From Pseudomonas ceruminis (GTDB lineage: Bacteria; Pseudomonadota; Gammaproteobacteria; Pseudomonadales; Pseudomonadaceae), in assembly GCF_021602025.1 (NCBI RefSeq), contig NZ_BQHW01000021.1:53554-117553 (forward strand): DNA of 64,000 bases, in the 5' to 3' direction. The notes under the pieces were generated by a model, which searched no databases, was not told the origin of the DNA, and saw only the letters and a list, made by a program, of their open reading frames with translations. Below, piece after piece: positions 54,101 through 63,902 of the stretch. Numbering within the stretch: the stretch's first letter is position 1; the number at the start of each line of letters is the position of its first letter. Made by a program: the position numbers and the translations under genes.

Positions 54101-54813
54101 CCGAAGCCGTATTGCAGCAAGGCGCCGTTGCGGCCGCCGACGACAAACCAAAGCTCAAGGACCTGGTCCAGGACTTCATCAGCATGGCGCTGATCGTGCG
54201 CCGCGGCCGCCAGGTCACTTCGGTGCAGGCCTTCGAAGGCAGCGTAGAGCGCTTCTTCGCCAACCTGGAGCGCGATGCCCGTGCCGCCAACTACAGCGTC
54301 GAGCAGGTCAAGGACACCCAATACGCGCTGTGCGCGTTCCTCGACGAAAGCGTGCTGCGCTCGGGCGATAGCGAGCTGCGCCGGCACTTCGAACTACAGC
54401 CGCTGCAGTTCCGCTACTTCGGGGTGCACCTGGCCGGTGAAGGCTTCTTCGAGAAGGTCGACGCCCTGCGCGCCGACGTGAAACAGAACCTCGATGTGCT
54501 GGAGGTGTACCACCTGTGCCTGGCCCTGGGCTTCGAAGGCAAGTTCAGCCTCGGCCAGAAAGACCAGCTGCGTTACCTGGCCAATTCCCTGGGTCAGGAC
54601 ATCGCGCGCTACCGCAAGGCGCCCAAGGCCCTGTCGCCCGACTGGGCCCTGCCCGACCAGGTGTCGCAGATGCTGCGCCACGAGGTGCCGCTGTGGGTGT
54701 ACCTGGTGTTGATTGCGCTGGTCTGCGTTGCGGTGTACCTGACGCTCGACTGGTTGCTCGACAAGGACGTCGCCGCCCTTTCCGAACAAATCCGCCAGCT
54801 GTTCAGTGCCTGA
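54097..54813 (+). CDS. tssL: TssL, T6SS inner-membrane protein (DotU-like)
   Basis: A 238-residue protein of the short TssL type. The cytoplasmic domain (1-200: YALCAFLDESVL, VYHLCLALGFEGKF) is followed by a single C-terminal membrane segment (about 205-228, WVYLVLIALVCVAVYLTLDW). It has no peptidoglycan-binding OmpA domain; such a domain is found instead on the second TssM-like protein at 59552-62047. It partners TssM and TssJ. Confidence 0.96.
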   Translation: MTEAVLQQGAVAAADDKPKLKDLVQDFISMALIVRRGRQVTSVQAFEGSVERFFANLERDARAANYSVEQVKDTQYALCAFLDESVLRSGDSELRRHFELQPLQFRYFGVHLAGEGFFEKVDALRADVKQNLDVLEVYHLCLALGFEGKFSLGQKDQLRYLANSLGQDIARYRKAPKALSPDWALPDQVSQMLRHEVPLWVYLVLIALVCVAVYLTLDWLLDKDVAALSEQIRQLFSA

Positions 54814-54843
54814 GCCCATTTCAGGTAGCCGAGTCAGGAAGAC

Positions 54844-57800
54844 ATGAAAACATTACTGCGTCTGTTGAAGAGTTTCTGGATTCTCCTGCCACTGCTATGG
54901 CTGGTGAGCTTGTTGATTTGCTGGCTGGTAGCCCCACTGGTGCCGTGGCTGCGCCACCACGTGCCTGAAGCGTTGGCCATTATCAGTGCCTGCTTCTTGC
55001 TGGTGATCGTGCTGCGCCAGTACCAACGCATCCGCGCCGAACAGAACCTGGAAAACCTGCTGCAGCTTGAGGTCGACCGCTCGTGGAACGCCACGGGCGA
55101 GTTCCGCGACCAGCAAGTGTTGCGCGAGCGCCTCAAGCACGCCATCGCCATGCTGCGCACCGACCGCTCCGCCGGCGGTGGTGGCAAGGCGGCGCTGTCG
55201 GACCTGCCCTGGTACCTGGTGATCGGCATGTCGGCCGCCGGCAAAACCTCCCTGCTGACCCACTCGGGGCTGTCGGCGAGCATTGCGACGGCCAACGACA
55301 GCGAAAGCGGCACCCAGCACTGCGACTGGTACTTCAGCCCCGACGCGGTGATGATCGACACGGCGGGCCGCTACCTGCGCGACGACCAGTCTGCCAGCGA
55401 GTTCTCGGCCTTCTTGCGCATGTTGCGCAAGCAACGCGGCAAGGCAGCGATCAACGGCCTGGTACTGGTGGTCAGCCTGCCCGAGTTGCTGGCGGCCAAC
55501 AGCGACGAGCGTAACGCCCTGGCTGCACAACTGGTGACGCGGGTCGAGGAATACGCCGAGTGCCTGGGTACCAACCCGCCGATCTACCTGATGCTCAGCA
55601 AGACCGACCAACTGCCAGGCTTCAACCAGGCATTCGAAGGCCTCGACCTGCACCAGCGCCAGCAGCCACTGGGCATGACCTTTGGCCTGTCGGAGATCCG
55701 CAACAACGGTTTGCACAGCGTCATCAGTGCGCGCCTGACGAACCTGCAGAGCCACATTCGTCAGCATGTTGATGCGCAGATGGCCAGCCTGGGCGCCGAT
55801 GCCGACAGCACCCTGGTCAACTTCCCGCAATACTTCGCTGCACTCAATGGCGTGCTCGAGCAGTTTCTCGAACACTTCACGCGCAGCCAGCACGGCAGCG
55901 CCCCGCTGCTGCTGCGCGGCCTGTACTTCACCAGTGCACTGCAGACCGAACAGCAGTTGGGCCACGTCTATGAAGACGCGATCGCCGACAGCTTTGCCCT
56001 GCAAGCGGCCTATGATGATGGCGCGCAGGCCAATGGCAAGGCGCCGGGCAACCGCAGCTACTTCATTACCGACACCTTCCGCCAGGTGATTTTCCCCGAC
56101 CGCGACCTGATCCTTTACCAGTCGCGCCTGGGCCGCCAGGCCGCGTTCAGCCCGCTGCTGCTGGGCCTGGCCGCTGCCGCCGGGGTAGCGTTCATCGGCT
56201 GGCAGGCGCTGTCGTTCGCCAACAACCGCCAGTGGCTGGACAGCCTGCGTGGGCAACTGGCCGAGATCGAGCAATCGGCTGACCGCGAACAACTGCTGGC
56301 AGCCGGCAAAGGCCTGGAAGTGCTGCGCGGGCAGATGGCGACGGTCGAAGCTCACCGGCTGCAGGGGGTGCCGCTGCAGCTGAGCGCCGGCCTGTACCAT
56401 GGCGAAGCGATCCACCAGGTCGCCCGCGCTGCTTACCTGGCGCAACTGCGCAGCCAGGCACTGGAGCCGATTGCCCGCAATCTGCAGGTACAGATGCGTG
56501 CCTTCAACACCTTTGCCAGCGGTATCAATCAGGAACTGGAATTCACCCCGGCACCCAAGAGCCGCAATGGCAAGCCACTGGCGCCACGCCTGGCGGCCAA
56601 GGCCCAGGCCGCGCTGAACAAGTCCCGCGCCGGCGCCTACGCCGCCAAGGTCAACCTGGCGACCGCCAGTGATGCTGCCGAGCTGTCCGCAACCACCGGC
56701 GGCCTGTCGCTCTCCGAAGAGATGCTTGGGCGCCTGGATGAGCAACAGGTCGCGTCGATCATCGAGGCCTACAACACCCTCAAGCTGTACCTGCTGCTGA
56801 CTGAGCCGCAGGCCCACGCGGACGCCGCCTTCGTTGCCGCCAGCCTGCCACAGGCCTGGGCCGCTGCCGCTTCCGAAGGTACACCTGCAGACGAAGGGGT
56901 TATCAGCGAGAACGCACCGCTGTACGTGCAACTGCTCGAACAGGGCCAGGCCCCGTCGCTGCCACGCAACGCACAATTGATTGACGAAACCCGGCAGAAC
57001 CTCAAAGCATTCATGATTTCCAGCTCGCTGGTCGACCGTGAATACCTGCGCCTGCAGCTGGAGTCGAGCCGCCAGTTCCCGGCCCTGAGCCTCAACGACC
57101 TGGTGCCGATGCCAGGCCGCACGCTGCTGTACAGCTCGGCGGGCGTGCCGGCGATCTACACCCGCCAGGGCTGGGACACCTTCGTCAAGCCTGAACTGAT
57201 CAAGCTGGTGTCGGCCAACCTGCGCAACGATACCGATTGGGTACTCGACGGTGAAGGCGGCGATGCCATCGTGCAGAAGGCCAACTTCGTGCGCGAGTTC
57301 ATGACCCGCTACAAGCGTGACTACACACAGGCCTGGTACAAGATGGTCAACAGCGTCGGCGTGCGCCACTTCGCCGACCTGGCTTCGGCCACCGAGCACC
57401 TGGGGCTACTCAGCGACGTACAGAACTCGCCGGTGAAAAACCTGCTGGCCGCGGTCAATGACAACACCCAGTGGGACCTGCCGACACAGCGGGAAGCCAC
57501 GCCTACGGGCAATGCCCGCGTGGACGGTTTCTGGAGCAAGGTCAGCGGCCTGCTCGACGACGCCAAGGACACCGTCCCGGACGCCGTGGCGCCGAGCCTG
57601 CCAGCGGTCGACGACGGCAGCCTGGCCAAACGCTTCGAACCGGTGGCGCGAGTGTTTGCCGCCAACAACGCCGAAGGTGCCGACAGCACCATCATGGACC
57701 GCTACCTGGCCGCCCTGCGCAAGCTCAAGGTGCGCATGAACAACATCCAGCGCTCGCAGGACGTCGGCAAAGGCAGCAAGCTGCTGATCAGCGAAACCCT

Positions 57801-58650
57801 GGAAGGCCAGCCGAGCGAAGTGACCACCGTGCGCAACTACGTGGAAACCAGCGTCGACACCAGCCAGGATGGTCTGTCGCGCTCGCTGCAGGGGCTGTTC
57901 AGCCTGCCGATCCAGTACGCCTGGGAAACCCTGCGCGACCCGGCCGGCCAACAGATTGCCAAGGCCTGGGCACAGCAGATCGCCAAGCCCTGGGAGCAGG
58001 TCATGGCGCACCGCTACCCGATCGCCACCGGCAGCCGCAACGAGGCGTCGGTCAAAGACCTGCAGCGCTTCGTCGACCCCGACAGCGGTCTGCTGCCGAC
58101 CTTCAAGCGCAATGAAATCGGCAACCTCTCCGGCGGTGAAGGCCTGGGCCTGAGCAACGGCAAGGCGCCGGCCCTGGTCAACCCTGGCATGCTCAACAGC
58201 ATCGACAAGGCCAGCGCTGTGGGCCAGGTGATCGCCAGCCTGTCGGACCGCGACAACGGCTTCGAAATCATGCTCGAGCCGTCGGCCAACTTCACCGACA
58301 TCGTGTTTACCCTCGACGGCCAGGAACAGCACTACCGCAACGGCCGCAGCAGCTGGAATCGCTTCGCCTGGCCGGGCACCAGCAACGCACCGGGCGCACG
58401 CCTGGACGTGGTGACACTGAGCGGCGCACGCCTCAACGTGTTCGACTTCCCGGGCCGCTGGGGGCTGCTGCGCATGAACGAAAGCGCGCGGGTGGACGAC
58501 CTCGACGGCATCCAGCAACGCTTTAGCTGGAACACGGCCAATGGCCGCGTCAGCCTGGTGGTGCGCAACTTCGGCGGCGTCAAGCTGACCGACCTGGGCG
58601 ACGTCAAGGCCTTGAGCGCGCTGAACGGCGCCGGCAGGGGCGCACAATGA
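54844..58650 (+). CDS. tssM: TssM, T6SS inner-membrane protein (IcmF-like)
   Basis: A 1268-residue protein. Two N-terminal membrane segments (about 12-35 and 42-58) precede a cytoplasmic NTPase-like domain with Walker A GMSAAGKTS (about 128-136) and MIDTAGRY. A third membrane segment (about 437-458) leads into a long periplasmic part that contacts TssJ. CAGGAAG stands just before the ATG. It overlaps tagF by four bases. Full family length with no damage seen. Confidence 0.97.
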   Translation: MKTLLRLLKSFWILLPLLWLVSLLICWLVAPLVPWLRHHVPEALAIISACFLLVIVLRQYQRIRAEQNLENLLQLEVDRSWNATGEFRDQQVLRERLKHAIAMLRTDRSAGGGGKAALSDLPWYLVIGMSAAGKTSLLTHSGLSASIATANDSESGTQHCDWYFSPDAVMIDTAGRYLRDDQSASEFSAFLRMLRKQRGKAAINGLVLVVSLPELLAANSDERNALAAQLVTRVEEYAECLGTNPPIYLMLSKTDQLPGFNQAFEGLDLHQRQQPLGMTFGLSEIRNNGLHSVISARLTNLQSHIRQHVDAQMASLGADADSTLVNFPQYFAALNGVLEQFLEHFTRSQHGSAPLLLRGLYFTSALQTEQQLGHVYEDAIADSFALQAAYDDGAQANGKAPGNRSYFITDTFRQVIFPDRDLILYQSRLGRQAAFSPLLLGLAAAAGVAFIGWQALSFANNRQWLDSLRGQLAEIEQSADREQLLAAGKGLEVLRGQMATVEAHRLQGVPLQLSAGLYHGEAIHQVARAAYLAQLRSQALEPIARNLQVQMRAFNTFASGINQELEFTPAPKSRNGKPLAPRLAAKAQAALNKSRAGAYAAKVNLATASDAAELSATTGGLSLSEEMLGRLDEQQVASIIEAYNTLKLYLLLTEPQAHADAAFVAASLPQAWAAAASEGTPADEGVISENAPLYVQLLEQGQAPSLPRNAQLIDETRQNLKAFMISSSLVDREYLRLQLESSRQFPALSLNDLVPMPGRTLLYSSAGVPAIYTRQGWDTFVKPELIKLVSANLRNDTDWVLDGEGGDAIVQKANFVREFMTRYKRDYTQAWYKMVNSVGVRHFADLASATEHLGLLSDVQNSPVKNLLAAVNDNTQWDLPTQREATPTGNARVDGFWSKVSGLLDDAKDTVPDAVAPSLPAVDDGSLAKRFEPVARVFAANNAEGADSTIMDRYLAALRKLKVRMNNIQRSQDVGKGSKLLISETLEGQPSEVTTVRNYVETSVDTSQDGLSRSLQGLFSLPIQYAWETLRDPAGQQIAKAWAQQIAKPWEQVMAHRYPIATGSRNEASVKDLQRFVDPDSGLLPTFKRNEIGNLSGGEGLGLSNGKAPALVNPGMLNSIDKASAVGQVIASLSDRDNGFEIMLEPSANFTDIVFTLDGQEQHYRNGRSSWNRFAWPGTSNAPGARLDVVTLSGARLNVFDFPGRWGLLRMNESARVDDLDGIQQRFSWNTANGRVSLVVRNFGGVKLTDLGDVKALSALNGAGRGAQ

Positions 58651-59555
58651 TCGGTTGCTTCGGCAAGCTCCCGTCGAGCGCGGACTTCGTCAGCCTGCAT
58701 GGCGCGGCGGAGGAAGTCTGCGAGTTCGACGCCTGGCTGCAGGCCTCGCTGGCGGCGATGCGCCACCGCGAGGACTGGCAGGCGTTGTTCGACGCGCTGC
58801 CGATGTGTTTCTTCAGTTACCGCGCGCGCAATGGCAACCGGTTGCTGGGCGGCCTGCTCAGCTCCCGCGATGCCAGCCAGCGGCGCTACCCGTTTTTCAT
58901 CTTCCAGGTGCTCAAGGGCCAGGAGGGTGAGGCGCTGCTCAACCCGTTCACCCTGGGTGAGCTGTTCAGCGCACAGATCAAGCCGCTGCTGCACCAGGCG
59001 GTGCAAGGCACCGAGCCCGCTGCCGTGTTCGAGCGCATCAAGGCCTTGCGCCCCTTACAGGCCCAAGACCTTGACCTGTTCCGCCGGGTGCACGCCAAGT
59101 TTCTCCACGATTTCAGCTTTGCCGACGTTGCCAGGGCGCTGCACGGTTCCTGGCCCACCTTTGACGGCGCTACCGCGCTGGCACGCTTGCAGCTTGCACA
59201 CGCGTCGCTGCACAGCGACTTCGAGGGCGCTATCGAGTTGCCTCTACCCGCCGAGCGTGGTCTGAAAAACCCGACCGCCGACCTGTGGCTGACCTGGCTC
59301 ACGCGCATGAGCGGGCGCCAAGGTGCGCCGGCGGTCAGCCTGCTGGCAGACGACTTCATGCACCCACGGCTGCTGTGCTTCCCATCGCGCCATGCCAATA
59401 CGGCCTATCGCCTGCTCAGCGGCACTGCCGATGCCCGCCAGCACCTGGAACTGCTCAGCCCCTTGGCGCAACCGGCCCGCGCACACGATTACGACCGACC
59501 TCTTGAACACGTCATCGACCAGTTCGTCGATACGCTGGATGCGACGCCTGTATGA
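58647..59555 (+). CDS. tagF: TagF, T6SS accessory protein
   Basis: A 302-residue protein whose N-terminus is typical of the TagF/DUF2094 family: MIGCFGKLPSSADFVSLHG, then NRLLGGLLSSRDASQRRYPF. TagF proteins act as post-translational repressors of T6SS assembly in some species. It overlaps tssM and the next gene by four bases each. No PpkA/PppA kinase-phosphatase pair is encoded beside it in this window, so any control here would be independent of those or use genes elsewhere. Confidence 0.95.
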   Translation: MIGCFGKLPSSADFVSLHGAAEEVCEFDAWLQASLAAMRHREDWQALFDALPMCFFSYRARNGNRLLGGLLSSRDASQRRYPFFIFQVLKGQEGEALLNPFTLGELFSAQIKPLLHQAVQGTEPAAVFERIKALRPLQAQDLDLFRRVHAKFLHDFSFADVARALHGSWPTFDGATALARLQLAHASLHSDFEGAIELPLPAERGLKNPTADLWLTWLTRMSGRQGAPAVSLLADDFMHPRLLCFPSRHANTAYRLLSGTADARQHLELLSPLAQPARAHDYDRPLEHVIDQFVDTLDATPV

Positions 59556-62047
59556 ACAAGATCAAGTACTACTGCCTGCGCTACCAACCCTACCTGCTGG
59601 GGCTGGCCTTCTTCCTGGCGATTTTCGTGGTCTGGGCCATTGGCCGGGCCCTGGGCTTCGCCTCGCTGCACAGCCTGCTGGCGGGCATCGGTGTGTTCCT
59701 GCTGCTGTCGGCGGGCTATGTCCTGCTGCTGTACCGCGGCGCCGGCCAGCACCACAACCTCGAGGCGTTGCTGCGTGATGACGCCGACCAGGCCGTGCTC
59801 AACGCCACCCCGGCCGACCGCGAGGAGGTCAGCCTGCTGCGCGAGCGGCTGCTGCAGAGCATCGAGCGCCTGCACAGCAACAAGCCACGTGGCACGCCAG
59901 CCAAAGACGCCCTCTACGCCCTGCCCTGGTACCTGGTGGTGGGCCAGCCCGCCGCTGGCAAGAGCACCATGATCCTGCAATCGGGGCTGAACTTCCCCTA
60001 TGCCGAGCGTGAAGGCGCACGGGTCGCAGGCCTGGGTGGCACACGCAACTGCGATTGGTTCTTCAGCTCCGAAGCCGTGCTGCTGGACACCGCCGGGCGC
60101 TACATGAACAGCCCTGAAGAAGCCGGCAAATGGCGCGGTTTCCTGCAGCTGTTGCGCCAGCATCGCCAGCGCCGCCCGCTCAATGGCTTGATCGTCAGCG
60201 TCAGCATCGCCGACATCCTGCACGGCTCGGCCGACGATCAGGAGCGCGTGGCCAAGCGCTTGCGTGAGCGCATTCAGGAAAGCTGCGCGTTGCTCGAAGT
60301 GCGCCTGCCGATCTACCTGGTGTTCACCAAGTCCGACCTGATCCCGGGCTTCACCCCCTTCTATCGCCAGCTGGACGACGCTGCACGTGGCGAGGTAATG
60401 GGCAAGACCTTCTCGCACAAAGGCTTCGAGCAGGCCGACTGGGGCCAGCGCTTTGGCAAGGCCATGGACGAGCTGACCGGTTACTGGCAGCAGGTCGCGA
60501 GCCAACAGCTGGTGCAGCAGGACATCCAGGTCACCCGGCAGAACGACGCGGCCTACCGCTTCCCGCTGGAGCTGGCCGCGCTCAAACCGCGCCTGCAACG
60601 GTTCGTTGACAGCCTGCTGCGCGCCAACCCGTACCAGAATGCCGAGCTGCTGCGTGGTTTCTACTTCACCGCCGCGCTGGAAGCCGACGAGGCCCAGTGG
60701 GGCAGCCACGGTGAGCATGTGGCCGAGCGCTTTGCCCTGGCCCATGGCGAGGGTGCCGCCCAGGTCGGTAGCCAGCCGGCGCCGCTGTTCATCAACAGCC
60801 TGTTCCGCAAGGTGATCATCCCCGATCAGCACCTGGTGGCGCTGTACACCAGCAACCGCCGCGAGCGCCGGCGCAAGGCTGCCTGGGTGGGGGCCGCCAG
60901 CCTGGCGGGCTTGCTGCTGTGCAGCTTGTGGGGCTGGTCCTATTTCAACAACCGCGCCACGCTCGGCAGTATCGCCGGCGAGCTGGCCCAGGCCAAACGC
61001 GATGACCAGGCCAACCCCGGGCAGTACGCCGCCTGGCACAGCCTGGACCGCCTGCGCTTCTGGGCTGCGCACTACTACCAGCAACACCACGAGCAGGCCG
61101 TGCCACTGGGTATGCGTCTGGGTCTGTACCAGGGCCATGCGGTCGAGCCGGTGCTGCGCACTCGCTACTTCGCCACCCTGCAGAACGTGATGCTCAAGCC
61201 CACGGCGGACAACCTCACCCGCACGCTGTACCTGCTGACCACGCTCAAGGTGTACCAACGCAATACCCGCGAGCTGCAACCGGTCACCGGCGTGGACAGC
61301 GTCGAGGCCGAGGCCCTGCCCCACGACAACCGCGCCCAGTCGATCGCCGATTTCGGCAAGGCAGCCCTGGACACCTACGTGATGCTGTCGCCGGCGCAGC
61401 GGGAAAAGGCCGACCCGGCGTTCCTCAAGGCGCGCCTGCCAGACTACTGGTACCCCGCCATCGCCCGTCACACCGGCAAGAACATGGTCGCCGCCGGCAG
61501 CGACAACACCGCCAGCCAGGACTACCAGTACGCCAGCCGGCAGATCGTGTTCTACAGCGACCAGATTCGCGAACCGGACGTGCCGCGCATTCTCGACAAT
61601 GCGTTCTTGATGTCCAGCTCGCGCAACTACATCAACAGCCTGCTGACCCAGTCGCTGCGCTCGATCGAGACCATCACGCTGGAGTCCGACACCCTGTTCG
61701 CCTTCGCCCGTGCCGACTTCCAGAGCCTCAAAAGCGAAGGCCAGAGCCAGCTGAGCGCGATCGCCAACAAGCTGCTGAACACACCGAACATCGGCAAGAT
61801 CATCATTTCTGGCCATGCCGACCAACTGGGTGACGCGCAGGGCAATTTGCAGGTTTCCCGGCAACGGGCGCAAACCATCCGCACCTACCTGGTCGGCAAG
61901 GGTGTGCCTGCCGAGCTGGTAACCGCCCAAGGCGAAGGCAGCCGCAAGCCGCTGGTCAATTGCGACATGCAGCAAGCACGGGCACAGCTTATCAAGTGCC
62001 TGGAGCCCAACCGGCGGGTAGAAATCGAAGTGCGTGGGCTCAACTGA
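59552..62047 (+). CDS. Short TssM-like protein with C-terminal OmpA-type peptidoglycan-binding domain
   Basis: An 831-residue protein with the front of an IcmF/TssM: two N-terminal membrane segments (about 10-28 and 33-56), Walker A GQPAAGKST (about 130-138), LLDTAGRYM, and a third membrane segment (about 445-465). The periplasmic part is much shorter than that of TssM and ends in an OmpA-like domain (about 710-831: FARADFQSLKSEG, IIISGHADQLGDAQGNLQVS, RAQTIRTYLVGKG). In many T6SS that domain belongs to TssL or TagL; here it probably ties the membrane complex to the cell wall. It coexists with a full tssM in one operon. Confidence 0.93.
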   Translation: MNKIKYYCLRYQPYLLGLAFFLAIFVVWAIGRALGFASLHSLLAGIGVFLLLSAGYVLLLYRGAGQHHNLEALLRDDADQAVLNATPADREEVSLLRERLLQSIERLHSNKPRGTPAKDALYALPWYLVVGQPAAGKSTMILQSGLNFPYAEREGARVAGLGGTRNCDWFFSSEAVLLDTAGRYMNSPEEAGKWRGFLQLLRQHRQRRPLNGLIVSVSIADILHGSADDQERVAKRLRERIQESCALLEVRLPIYLVFTKSDLIPGFTPFYRQLDDAARGEVMGKTFSHKGFEQADWGQRFGKAMDELTGYWQQVASQQLVQQDIQVTRQNDAAYRFPLELAALKPRLQRFVDSLLRANPYQNAELLRGFYFTAALEADEAQWGSHGEHVAERFALAHGEGAAQVGSQPAPLFINSLFRKVIIPDQHLVALYTSNRRERRRKAAWVGAASLAGLLLCSLWGWSYFNNRATLGSIAGELAQAKRDDQANPGQYAAWHSLDRLRFWAAHYYQQHHEQAVPLGMRLGLYQGHAVEPVLRTRYFATLQNVMLKPTADNLTRTLYLLTTLKVYQRNTRELQPVTGVDSVEAEALPHDNRAQSIADFGKAALDTYVMLSPAQREKADPAFLKARLPDYWYPAIARHTGKNMVAAGSDNTASQDYQYASRQIVFYSDQIREPDVPRILDNAFLMSSSRNYINSLLTQSLRSIETITLESDTLFAFARADFQSLKSEGQSQLSAIANKLLNTPNIGKIIISGHADQLGDAQGNLQVSRQRAQTIRTYLVGKGVPAELVTAQGEGSRKPLVNCDMQQARAQLIKCLEPNRRVEIEVRGLN

Positions 62048-62066
62048 GGCCGCGCCGCAAGAACCG

Positions 62067-62101
62067 GCCAGCCGGGCCTCACAGGAGGAGGCCCGGCTGG
62101 C
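62067..62101. terminator. Strong hairpin between TssM-like gene and hcp
   Basis: GCCAGCCGGGCCTC pairs perfectly with GAGGCCCGGCTGGC across a seven-base loop, 20 bases after the upstream stop. No T-run follows, so it could be a terminator aided by other factors or an RNA-stability element. A second, imperfect hairpin (ACCTCT...AGAGGT around CTGACG/CGTCAG) lies at about 62110-62136. Confidence 0.65.
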
Positions 62102-62190
62102 GGCAAGCTACCTCTGCTGACGCCGTCAGAGAGGTCAACACGAAGGGACGCATGAGCGACCTTTAATTGATGTTAATGGAGAGTTTCACA

Positions 62191-62709
62191 ATGGCATTTG
62201 ACGCGTATATCCAAATCGACGGCATCCCGGGCGAAGTTCTGGATGAAAAACACAAGGACTGGATCGAAGTGCTGGGCTACGAGTACGGCGCCACTCAGGC
62301 CACTTCGGCTACTGCAAGCTCCTCGGGCGGTGCGTCCTCCGAGCGCGTGGCGCTGAGCGACTTCAAGATCCGCAAGGCAGTCGACAAGGCTTCGGCCAAA
62401 CTGTTCGAACACTGCTGCACCGGCAAGCACATCGCCAAGCTGAAGCTGAACGTCAACCGTGCCGGTGGTGACAAGGTCACCTACCTGACCATCGACATGG
62501 AAGAAGTGGTGGTGTCGTCGGTCAAGTTCGTGGCCGGTGGCAACCAGGGCGGTGAAGACAAGGCGGTCAGCGACCTGCCGATCGAAGAAATCAGCTTCAA
62601 CTTTGCCCGTATCAAGACCACCTACACCCAGCAGAACCGTACCGACGGCCAGGCTGGTGGCAACATCGTCGGTGGCTGGGACCGCACCGCGAACAAAGTG
62701 TTCGCCTAA
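62191..62709 (+). CDS. hcp: Hcp, T6SS inner tube protein
   Basis: A 172-residue tube-forming secreted protein. Family marks: AFDAYIQIDGIPGEVLDEKH at the start, then RKAVDKASAKLFEHCCTGKH, KVTYLTIDMEEVVVSSVKF and a C-terminal TYTQQNRTDGQAGG, GGWDRTANK. GGAGAG lies eight bases before ATG 62191; the frame to 62167 adds residues before that site. Hairpins on both sides set it apart from the rest of the operon, which would allow the high Hcp level a tube protein needs. Confidence 0.98.
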   Translation: MAFDAYIQIDGIPGEVLDEKHKDWIEVLGYEYGATQATSATASSSGGASSERVALSDFKIRKAVDKASAKLFEHCCTGKHIAKLKLNVNRAGGDKVTYLTIDMEEVVVSSVKFVAGGNQGGEDKAVSDLPIEEISFNFARIKTTYTQQNRTDGQAGGNIVGGWDRTANKVFA

Positions 62710-62722
62710 GCACTGGCTTGGC

Positions 62723-62774
62723 ATGGGCCGCACATGCGGCCCATATCCTGCGGCGTGCCGGGGCTTCCGGCACG
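62723..62774 (+). terminator. Tandem hairpins after hcp
   Basis: ATGGGCCGCA/TGCGGCCCAT (62723-62744) and CGTGCCGG/CCGGCACG with a GGCTT loop (62754-62774, followed by TTGCTTCC) stand 13 and 44 bases after the hcp stop. They could end a short hcp transcript or reduce read-through into tssA. Confidence 0.6.
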
Positions 62775-62801
62775 TTGCTTCCCCCCTGATCAGAGTGCTT
62801 T

Positions 62802-63902
62802 ATGCCTGAATTCCTCAACGACCTTTCGCTGGCCGAGCTGGCCGCGCCGATCGACGGTGGCAGCGGCGAAGACTTGAGCTTCTCTGCCTTGTTCGACCAG
62901 ATCAAGGAGGCGCGCCGGGCAGACCCTGACTACCTGACCCAGGGCGACTGGCAAACCGACTTGAAGACTGCCGACTGGGAAAAAGTCATCAACCTCTCGG
63001 CCCAGGGGCTTGCACAGCAGAGCAAGGACCTGATGCTGGTCGCCTGGCTCAACGAAGGCCTGGCCCAGCGTGACCATTTCGAAGGCATCACCTTCGGCCT
63101 CACCCTGACCGAACGGATCCTGGAAACCTTCTGGAGCACCGCCTACCCGTCGCTCGAAGATGGCCTGGATGAGCGTGCCGCACGGTTGTCCTGGCTCAAG
63201 ACCACGCTCACCGACATTACCGGTGGCTTGCCCATTACCCAAGGGCAGAATTTCGGCGTGCTGCGTTACGACGAATCACGCCATGTAGAAAACCTCGCGT
63301 TGCAAAACCCCAAGGCGATGCAGACCGCGCTCAATGAAGGCAAGATCAACGCCGAGATCTTCCAGCGTTCGGTGGTACTCAGCGATAGCGATTACCTGCG
63401 CAGCAAAGCCTTGCAGATTACCGCCAGCCTGCAGGCCTGCCAGCGCCTGCAAGCGACCACCGACCGCCTGTTCGGCGCCGAAGCGCCCAGCTTCGCCAGC
63501 CTCGCCGACATGCTGTCGCGCGCCAGCCAGCTGGCAGAGAAACTGCTCAAGGACCGCGGTATCGAGCTGCACCCTGCAGCCGCTGCGCCGTCAGAACCTG
63601 TTGCAACCCCCAGCGCTGCGCCCACCGAGCCAGGAGAAGCGATGAACAGCCCCGTCCAGGCTGCGGCCCCCGCAGCGATGCGCACCACGCCACTGACCCG
63701 TGACGAAGCCTTCACCATGCTCGCGGGCATTGCCCAGTTCTTCAAGCAGAGCGAGCCGCAAAGCCCGGTACCCTACCTGATCGAACGCGCCATCAAGTGG
63801 GGCAACATGCCGCTGGAAGGCTGGCTGAGCGATGTGATCAAGGACAGCAACGTGGTCGATAACATCCGCGATGTGCTGGGGACGCGCGAACAGCGGTCTT
63901 GA
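62802..63902 (+). CDS. tssA: TssA, T6SS baseplate/sheath-associated protein
   Basis: A 366-residue protein with the ImpA N-terminal domain (ELAAPIDGGSGEDLSFSALF, then DWEKVINLSAQGLAQQSKDL and FWSTAYPSLEDG). A Pro/Ala-rich linker (about 257-290) leads to a C-terminal helical domain (AFTMLAGIAQFFKQSEPQSP, VPYLIERAIKWG). TssA caps or coordinates tube and sheath growth. It is the last T6SS gene visible; the window ends 98 bases later without another recognisable gene. Confidence 0.95.
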   Translation: MPEFLNDLSLAELAAPIDGGSGEDLSFSALFDQIKEARRADPDYLTQGDWQTDLKTADWEKVINLSAQGLAQQSKDLMLVAWLNEGLAQRDHFEGITFGLTLTERILETFWSTAYPSLEDGLDERAARLSWLKTTLTDITGGLPITQGQNFGVLRYDESRHVENLALQNPKAMQTALNEGKINAEIFQRSVVLSDSDYLRSKALQITASLQACQRLQATTDRLFGAEAPSFASLADMLSRASQLAEKLLKDRGIELHPAAAAPSEPVATPSAAPTEPGEAMNSPVQAAAPAAMRTTPLTRDEAFTMLAGIAQFFKQSEPQSPVPYLIERAIKWGNMPLEGWLSDVIKDSNVVDNIRDVLGTREQRS

